From Chlamydiia bacterium (GTDB taxonomy: Bacteria; Chlamydiota; Chlamydiia; Chlamydiales; FEN-1388), in assembly GCA_003170575.1 (NCBI GenBank), contig PMZB01000245.1, positions 1-9,215 of the forward strand: DNA of 9,215 bases, written 5' to 3'. Both the position numbers and the translations under genes were made by a program. Below the pieces are notes generated by a model. The model had not been told where the DNA came from, made no database searches, and saw nothing but the letters and a program-made list of their open reading frames with translations. Position 1 is the first letter of the stretch, and each line of letters opens with the position of its first letter. Shown in pieces: positions 1-9,000 of the stretch.

Positions 1-2
1 CC

Positions 3-3000
3 ACTGCGAAACCTCAAGAAGCTATAGATAAAATAATTGAAAATATCTCCCTTATTACTCAGGAAGAGCCCCCACAAACACAAGAGAAAGTGCAGCAACT
101 TGAAACAATTCTGCGCTCCTATGCACAAGTACCGCTTCCAACAGATCTACCCTCGCTGGAACGACTGAATCATGCCCTTGATGAGACCACAAAAATTGTA
201 GAGGAGGTTCGTCAAAAAAAGGGCTTGCCAACTACTTTTGAGAAGGAAAGGCCTGCTAAAAAACGAAAATTTGTACCAGAAAGCTCGCAAGAGCCTTCCC
301 CTAAAAGAAGACACCTTCTCACCCCCGGTCAAGCAGTTGTGCAGCCTTCACGAGCACTTCTCCCCGGTGAAACCGCTGCAATATTAGAAAAACGTGTAGA
401 GCTTGAAGAAGAAGGGGTGGTTTCTGAAGGGCAAAGAAAAATACAAATGCTCCTAGATACTCCCTCGATCGATATATCAGAGCATCTTTTATATCACTTG
501 CTTGGCGACGCGATCGGCACTACTTCAAGACAGTATGTAGGATACAATCAAAATCTTGCCATGAATGAAGTCTGCACAATGTTTGATAGCATTGCTTGCT
601 TTGGAGATAGTGCCTTTCAGGCGGCCCTGCAAGAACAAAAAAAGCTCTTGCAAGAAGGCAATGATTTTGCACAAACAGTCTACAAAGCCCCCAAAGAGGA
701 AATGAAAACCCTCTCTTCCGAGCTTCAAGCCAAACTTACCTCTCTTGATCCTCAAGGGAAATTTGTCATACCTGGAGGTTGGCTAGCAAATGCCGGCGGG
801 CATGCCATTATATTGGAAATAAAAAAGTCACTTGTAGGCCCAGCCAAATTCACCCTTTTCGTCCATAACACAGGAGATGGAATACAGTATCATGAAGTAC
901 GTAGCGTAGGAGAAAAGAAGGTAGCTAGCCGCTTGATCATTGATTCTATCTCTCTTGAGGATCTATGCAATCCACTGTTTCTAGGTTCATTAGCTGTGAT
1001 GCAAAATCCATCTGCTAGAAACTGGACAGCGAATGATTTTTATGAAACACTTCTGCCTACTTTAGGCGGGGTCATTTTAAAAGACGAGTCTATCTTGGGA
1101 GAAATGCAACGATCAGGCACTTGTGTGTTTGCCTCTTTATTTTTGTATCTCCAGCATAGCATGCCTCCAGGAATGGGAACAAGAGCTCACCTTGCACTTG
1201 GCCTGAAAGCTCTTTCTAAATTTGTTCAGTCTCCAGATAAGTGTAAAGACAAAGCTTCTTGCCTCTTTGTGGGTAAATGCATCCACTACTTTTCTCAAAT
1301 GTTACTCGACGCACAAGCTGACCGACTCCTCACAGTCGATGAATTTACAGCCATCAAAGATTCGATAGTGCAAATTGAAAGCACATTGTCTCAAAGAGAG
1401 CATGAGCGCATTGAAACTGAATCCAGCTTCAAACCCCCTTCTCGAGAGGCAACTTTCTCAGACATGGCCGTTCAAAAATTTCACTCTATGTTGCGATATA
1501 CTGGCTGTGAGGGCATTTACAATGGCATTCTTAATGCTTTATACCTGAAAAGCCCTGGTGAACCAATTCCTGAAAAATACCGACTCACCCCTCCTCCTGC
1601 TGATCCAGAGTTTTCGGTATACAAAACCCTTGACTATATAACTCCTTTTAGGAAAACGGAAAGTAGAGATGTCTCCTCGGCAATGCTTCCTCGGCCTGAT
1701 CTTTCTTCCCCTGAAGCGATTGGAACGGCTTTGTCCCAAGTGATTTCATGGGCTAAAGAACATGCAAAGTGTGATTCTTTTCAAGAAGTACACTGTGAAA
1801 TCGAGCTCTTCTCACGAGCACTTTTAGAGGCATGTAAAAATGCACAGCCACATCTAGAAAGATTAGGAAAAGCCGAGGGAAGGGAGATGCTAGAAAAAAT
1901 CAGCGCTCTTGCCGATCTTTACGTAGAGTGTTTTGTTGAATCAACTAAAGCCCATAAAAACGATTTTGTCGTAAGTCCCATAGTGTTTTCTGCAGTGACA
2001 AACTTTATCTGTTCTGCCAGAATCCTCGGAAGTCATATAGAAGAAATTCAAAAATATCCTGTCTCTGTCGGCCCATACCCTGCGGGACCTGTAGCTACAG
2101 AAGAATATAAAGTGGAACAATCTCTAGATAAAAATTTTAAGGATTTTGCCCTGCCTCACTTACCATTCTCCCAGACAAACCCATCTGCTTTTGAAAGCAA
2201 TATACCCATTTTACCAGAAAGCACCCATCCCATGATGAGTTTTCTTGATTGTATTCATGCCAATTACGGAGAAAAAATTGCTGCCAGCATTCCCGCAAAA
2301 GATTATGTGAACGACCCGAGAGTGCGCGCCGCAATGATGTTTTCCGATAAATATAGCGAAATAAGAAAAGCAATCCTCCCTTCTGAATTATTTCACTACA
2401 TTCATATCGACAACCTTTTCTATTTTCTTAAAAAAGAAAACATCAAAAGTCAGGATAATTTTTCAGGAAATAGAAGAATGGAGTGGTCGGTAAAGTGCGG
2501 CGAAAACGGGTGGAGCATTCAAAAATCAAGCAACCCATTAATTAAACCTAGTCCTCCCCCTTATTACCCCATACGAGAGCCAGAAACAAAATTCAAAGAT
2601 TCGGCAGATGTCGTGTTAAATCCAAGAAAAATTGGAAAAACCGTTGTCGATATACACAAATTAGATACCAATTCCGGTAGGATCGATCTTGCACTGGCAA
2701 GTTTTTCTGCCCATCCTGAATTTTTCAAAGACAAAGTGTACGAGTTCTCCGATCTTTTTGAAACCATTATTTTTCAACCTGGTACGTTACAAAAAACTGT
2801 CCAAGATCCTGTGTGGAAAGGCTCTCCTCGATATCTGATTGAGTTTCTTGATCACCAAATGAATCTGGCTATGCTGGGGCATGATACAGATGTTGCAGTT
2901 TTTTTACTGAGGCAATATAGGATGCTCTATGAAAGAAGCGAAGAAATTTTCTCCCCAGAGGATCGTGCCCAACTTCGAAAAACTATTGCTGAAAAGTTTG

Positions 3001-6000
3001 AACAAGCATCTAATTTCCTCCCAAGACAAGAAAGAGCTCTTTTTACTCATTTTCATACAGAACGTGCGCGTTTTCTTCATGTAGATAAGCAGCTTTCTCC
3101 AATTGAAATCGATCAATTGATTGAATCGATTATCATTAGCAGACGTAACCTTCCGAAACTTGACCCGCTCTTCGAATTTGAAATAATTAGCTTCACCCAC
3201 CAGGTGTTTTCAAGAGAAGATGTAAAGGAACGACTTAACTCCCTCCCCAATGAACTGATCAACGCCAGTCTAGGGTTCACTGGAACAGACAGAAGGTGGA
3301 AACGGATAGATACTCTCTATTTTACATCGGAAGAACCACAACCCACTCTTGACTTCTATCTATCAACAGGAGCTCTTTTAGATCAGAGTAGTAAAACTCC
3401 TCTCGTTGAAACCCCTCTTTCTATACTTAAGGACACTTCTTTCCAAGAAGCTACACATAATAAAATTCCTGAATTTATGACCTATGAAGGAGGTTCTTCT
3501 TACTCATTTGCCATAGGAGGCATCCCTTTTAGGGTAGCCGACGATAAAATTTATAAATATGTAGAAGGTGATTGGCTTCAGTATGTTCCACAATATCCAT
3601 TTTACATCACACAAGTTTTAGGATTAACCAAGCCTAACCCTGAAACAGAATTACTAAAAGGAGAGATGCTTAAAAATTTTACTTGGCTTCACGACGGAGG
3701 TAAAGCTCTTCGGATAGAAAATGAAAAGGGAGTTGTATTATTCAGAGGCGAAAAATATGAGACAGACAAAAAGTACTTTCTCCGCTTTATAAAAATTTGG
3801 TGGAATTATCGCTGGAACATATATAAATGCGACAAAAATGGAAAAAAGACTTCTGAAAAATTGCTTAATGCTCGCTCTATACCAACGCCTTTACTTGAGT
3901 TCGAAACAAAAGATTTTTTCCATACCTTAGGTGCAAAAAATCAGGTTGGAAAAATATCTTTTCCTCGAATTGGGAAAAACGGATTGTCATTTATTTATGA
4001 TGAAAAAGAACAAGTTTTCAAAAATCAAGAACAACCAGAGTTCATACTTGCAAAAGATCAGTATGTACCTGGCTTAGCCAGGCATAAGTTAGTCCAGTAT
4101 AATATACGCACTAAAAGAAAACAGGTGCTGATACCCTCACACGTTATTGCAAAGGTAGAGGAGAAGACTTTGTGGAATGCGTTGAATAGACTATTTCAAG
4201 GCAAAGAAGAGCTCAGTCCCTTTGAAACACATCCTGGACTGGTAACTCCGGGAAAAGGACAGATTCCTGTCTTTTCCTATACGATGGATAAAGAAAACCT
4301 TATTCCAGACACTCAAGAAGGAGCTTTGTATCTTGCCTATACATACCTTTGGCAACAGGAATATGATAAAAGCGCTCGACTCCTGGAACAACTTCCACGA
4401 CTCCCCTTAACTGAAAAATCAGAAGAGTATTTAGTAGGTATCATTGGGGGCGCACAGCATGACAAAGATATTCGTGCGGACGCAGTGCGTTTGAAAGCCA
4501 CGGCGCTCTTAAGAAAACATGAACTCATGTTTGAAAACGGAAAAACACAGATTCCGGCAGACATACTCTCTTCAGCTCTGAAAGAACATTTGGCTTGGGA
4601 ACACCTCTGCGGAACAGTTGTTCTGACTGAAGAAGAAAAAAGAGTTTTTGATCCTCTTTTTGGCAAAAAGGAGCCTCTTGTCACACGTATAAGAGCAAAA
4701 GAAGTTGTCCCTTCTATACAGATCACTGCCGATCATTTTTATCTTGGCGACTGGGATGAGTCAAGAAAAAGTCCCTTACGTCCAAATCTAACACAAAAAT
4801 CTTTTTCTTCCCTTTTTGGCATACTTCAGGGTGGGGAAAAATCGATTTCCGAACAAATGGACAAGATGCTCTCTTTAATAGAAGAATCATTTGGATACAC
4901 GATAGACCCAGCTGCACCTGATCCAAGGGTAAGGCTGCGCGAACTTTTGACTCTATCTTCTCGCATGTCGCTTGGAAATAGCCAGCAAACAGCAAGCGCA
5001 GTTCTTTTAGCATGCCTTTTGAACCCAGAAGCCTTCAAAGAAGTGAAGGCAGAGGAAAAAGAAAAGTTAGTGGCTCTTGCAAAAAAGCAATTTCCGCAAA
5101 TCACTCCTCCAACTCCTCAACCAACAATCGAACCAATTACCGAAGAACTTTCAGTGAAGGAAGAACCAGTTCCCCTCCAACAAGAAGTGCCTCCACAGGT
5201 AGAAGATCCAGGCAAGAGTGCGCTCCTCAAACCCGAAATGAGAGTTTTCACCTTTGCTAAAGGGCCTCCTCAACCAAGCAAGGCAGTTGCCTTTGCTTCG
5301 GCAGTAACTGAGTGCATTCCAGATCTTTCTCCTATAGCTGTGACGGCATGTGAAGAGTTTACCTCAGTTGTTAATCAATATGTTGCTTCAACTTCTGTAC
5401 CTGCCACCCTTTCTATTGATCGTAAAGGAATTGCTCTTCTTCAAAAAACAGTAGAGGCATCATCACTGAAAGATAAAATTCGCGAAGATAAAAAGACCAT
5501 ACGACGCCTTCTTAGCCTGCAATCCTCTGATCCTGGATTTAGAACCCTCCATGACGTCATGAAAAAGAGCGGGTACTGTGTTTCGGCCCGTATCCAAGAC
5601 GCAGTTTATGCTCTTCTTTCCCCTTTCCCCCAAGGATTTTTAAAGTTAAATCCTGCGCTTGATGAAAAAGATCTTATAGAACTAAGAAGCGCGACCATGG
5701 ATTATTTAGTGAAAAAAACGTATCAAGAGCACCTTCAGAGTATTTCCCAAGAGGCGTCTAAGATTCGTGCCATTTTGGAAGCATGGCAAACTCCAAACCA
5801 AGAAGAGCTTCAGTCTTTAAACGCGCTCCTCTGCTTCAAGCGAAATTATGATCCTGCTCAAGAGCCCTATCTTTTAGTATTTGAATCTGTTTTTGGCCAC
5901 TTACTAAGAGAAGATCAGGTAAAAATCTTCCGTGAATTTATTTCCGGCGAAGCTGCAAGCGCTAGCAAAGTTATTGAAATGATCATGGCAGCCGGCAAGA

Positions 6001-9000
6001 CTTCTGTCTTAGCGCCGCTTATTAGCTATATGGTAGCGATGCGCGGAAAAATCTCTATTTTTGTGCTGCCGGACCAGCTCTACCCAACAGCCGCTCCACA
6101 AATGGCACAGTCGCTTCAAAGAAGTTTTGGCATTCCTGTAAGCTCCTGGGAATTGGTTGATGGAGTGAAAGCCTCGCTTGAAACATTGCAAGCAATACTG
6201 CTTGATCTTCAGCACGTAGCAGAAAAACAGGGAGTGATTATTCTTAAGCCCAAAGATATTACAGGGCTCCTTCTCCAATTTTTGGCATCCATTCCGGAAT
6301 TGTCAGACCCAAATGCGAAAAAAAGGGTAGATCTTTTTAAATCCATATTTTCATTGCTTGTGCCAAAAGCGGAATTTCTGTTCGACGAAGTGGATACTGT
6401 ATGGGATGTGTTAAAAGAGCATCTTTTATCTGTATCCGGTCTTGTTCCTCTAGACAGAGTAACAATTGATGTCACCTGCTTTATATATTCCTCCCTCTTC
6501 CGCTTGAGTACGCCGCTTCCAGCTACAGAACAGGAATTTAAGGAACAGATCTGCCCTTCCCTTGTGAAAGAGTGCACTCAATGGATTGGTGGAAAAATGC
6601 CCAATCCAGATCTTCCCCTTATAGAACGTTTTATCGCAGGAAACGCAACGAAAGAAGAAATTGACGGCTTGCCTATCCCTGTGAAAGAAGCGGCAAGTGC
6701 AGCGCGCGCACAAATCCAAGATATTCTACCCTACACAGCTACAAGAGTGAATAAAGTACATTATGGCGAACGGGACGATATTTCAGGAGACACCCCCTCA
6801 TTTGCTATTCCCTATGAACAAGGAATCCCGCTCAAAGCTCGATGCGGGCATGATTTGGAAGAGGTCAATTTCACTACGCAAGTATTTTTAGCAATGGAGC
6901 CCTCTCGGTGGCAGGTATTTCTTACCAAATATCTAAAAGACATACAAATGCGCGCCAAGAAAGAGATAGAAGAAAATCCCATTTTAAAACTTGAAACAAC
7001 CCAAGCACTTAAAGACTTGAAGGAAACAGTGGGTGATTCTCTTGCTATTGAGGCGATGCTCGCTCCTGAGCAAAAAAGCGGTGAAATAGTTGCCTTTATG
7101 GAGAAAAATATAGAAAAAAAACTGTTTTTCATCGACCGTCTTGTTCTTTCCACAATTCAAAGGCCAGGCTCCTATTTTTATGCTGCTACAGAAGCGTATG
7201 CAATGTTAGGCAGTATTTTGAGAGCATTTTCCGGAACCGTTTGGAATAAAACCGTCTACCCAATTGCAGATGTAAAAGAATCCCCAGAGACTATTGGAAA
7301 AACCATTTCCATTCTGGCTACTTGCCCCCAAGAGGTACTCATTTGCTCAAAAGAAGAACCCCATTTCGAGAAAAACTGCGGGATTATAGATATTGGCGGA
7401 CAGTTCAAAGATAAAGAACCAGAAGAGATTGCACTACGCATAGCAAGATCAAGCGACCCCTCTCTTATCCAAGGAGTCATTTTCTTTGATCGTGAGAAAA
7501 TGAAAAAAGTGATGGATAAAGATGGGGTATCTATCCCCATAGAAGAATGTACTACTCCTCCGGAACATCTGATTGCCTATTGGTCCCAGCCATTTACTAC
7601 AGGAGCTGATCTTGCAATCAAAAGAAACAGTAAAAGTATTGTATATATAGGCAAGGACACTATTTTGAGAGACATCCTTCAAGGGGTGTGGCGTCTAAGA
7701 AAATTGGGTCAAGGGCAAATATGCCAGTTTGTTGTGGATAAAGAGACGCATAATATCATCCTGTCTGCTTTGGGTTTACCTTCAGATACGCCCCTCACCA
7801 CTAAGCAGATCCTTGCCTATGGCCTGAAGAAACAAATTGAAAGGCAATCCTCAGATAATTATCGAGCGTTTCAAAATAAGACCTGGGCCGTTCTTGGCCA
7901 AGGTCTGATGAAAGGACTTCTTGAGCTGCCAACTGAATCGTATCCAGAGTTGTTTGAAAACTGTAAGGAATTATTTTACCATGACAACCCGCGCAATTTA
8001 TATGAGAAATATGGCACACGCTCTGAAAAAATCCCCTCGGGAGATGCCATTGAACTAGAGATCTCCAAAGTAGTCCAATCAAAGGCGTATGCATATTTAT
8101 GTGCAAAAAGGCTTGTGGATCCCACATTCGTGCAAAAGGAACTAGATCATCTTAAGGAGATGAAAAGTGTGCTACCGCAAGAGGTTATGGAAATCATTCC
8201 TCGTGAACACACAGCAGTCCAAATTCATATGGAAGAGAAGACTGAAGAAAAAACAAAAACAGAGGAGAAAACAGAAACAAAGAACTATTTACGCTCCCAT
8301 GCCTGGCCAGACGAGTTTCCCTATAGATACCCCATTGAACAGGAATTCTCCTCCCGCTTAACTCCTCAAGGCTTTTCACTTTCAACTCTGTTTCAGCCGA
8401 TAAAGAAAGTGCGCTTAAATGAAATTGAAGGAGCTTTCTTTTCTCTTCAAGATTTTTTCAGTTTAGACGATACATCAAAAGATTTTGCTAAACTTTTCCC
8501 CTCACACCTCGGCACTACGGTCAATTTACATCCTGCGTTTCAATCTACCTTTACGCCTTTAACCACCGGAACATTACCAATGGAATATGCCCTTTGCGTC
8601 ATGAAAGGCAAGGAACATGCCTTTCTCCTATTGCGGCAAGAGGATATGGAGCATATCCATCAAGCAGTACTTGAAGGAAAGGTTCAATCAAGTCCTGATT
8701 TTGCTATGACGCTTATCAACATTCATGATGGGGCAACCAATCCTGTCGGGTGCGATTTATCTGTAGCAAGAGATGTTGAAAAAGACTTCAACATTCTTAT
8801 TTCACGCACACTCGCCAAACTCTTTATCGGCAACCTGCAGCTTACTGCCCTAGAAAAACTTGCTCTTCTTGCCCATTGTTCTGGCCTCACAAAAGAGGAA
8901 GTTAAATCAATGCTTTCATTTATCCAAGACTTTGCCCCGAGATCCCCTTTTAGTGAAGATAAAGAGGCGGCATCGATTCTCACCTCGCTTATTAATGACA

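Noticed and set aside
4337..4726. 129-codon minus-strand frame, the longest antisense ORF
   Set aside because: Composition is Ser/Arg/Cys-rich as expected from the antisense of a Lys/Glu/Leu-rich gene, with no recognisable domain. The sense frame is uninterrupted and conserved-looking here.
5012..5260. 82-codon ATG frame on the + strand overlapping the large gene
   Set aside because: It lies wholly inside the Pro-rich linker coding region in another frame. Its product is Ser/Arg/Asn-rich low-complexity sequence, typical of a shadow frame, and it has no ribosome binding site I can support.
7114..7121. A8 run as a possible polymerase or ribosome slippage site
   Set aside because: The frame is intact on both sides and the downstream motifs (FSGT, TTGADL) are in the same frame, so no slippage is needed to explain the product.
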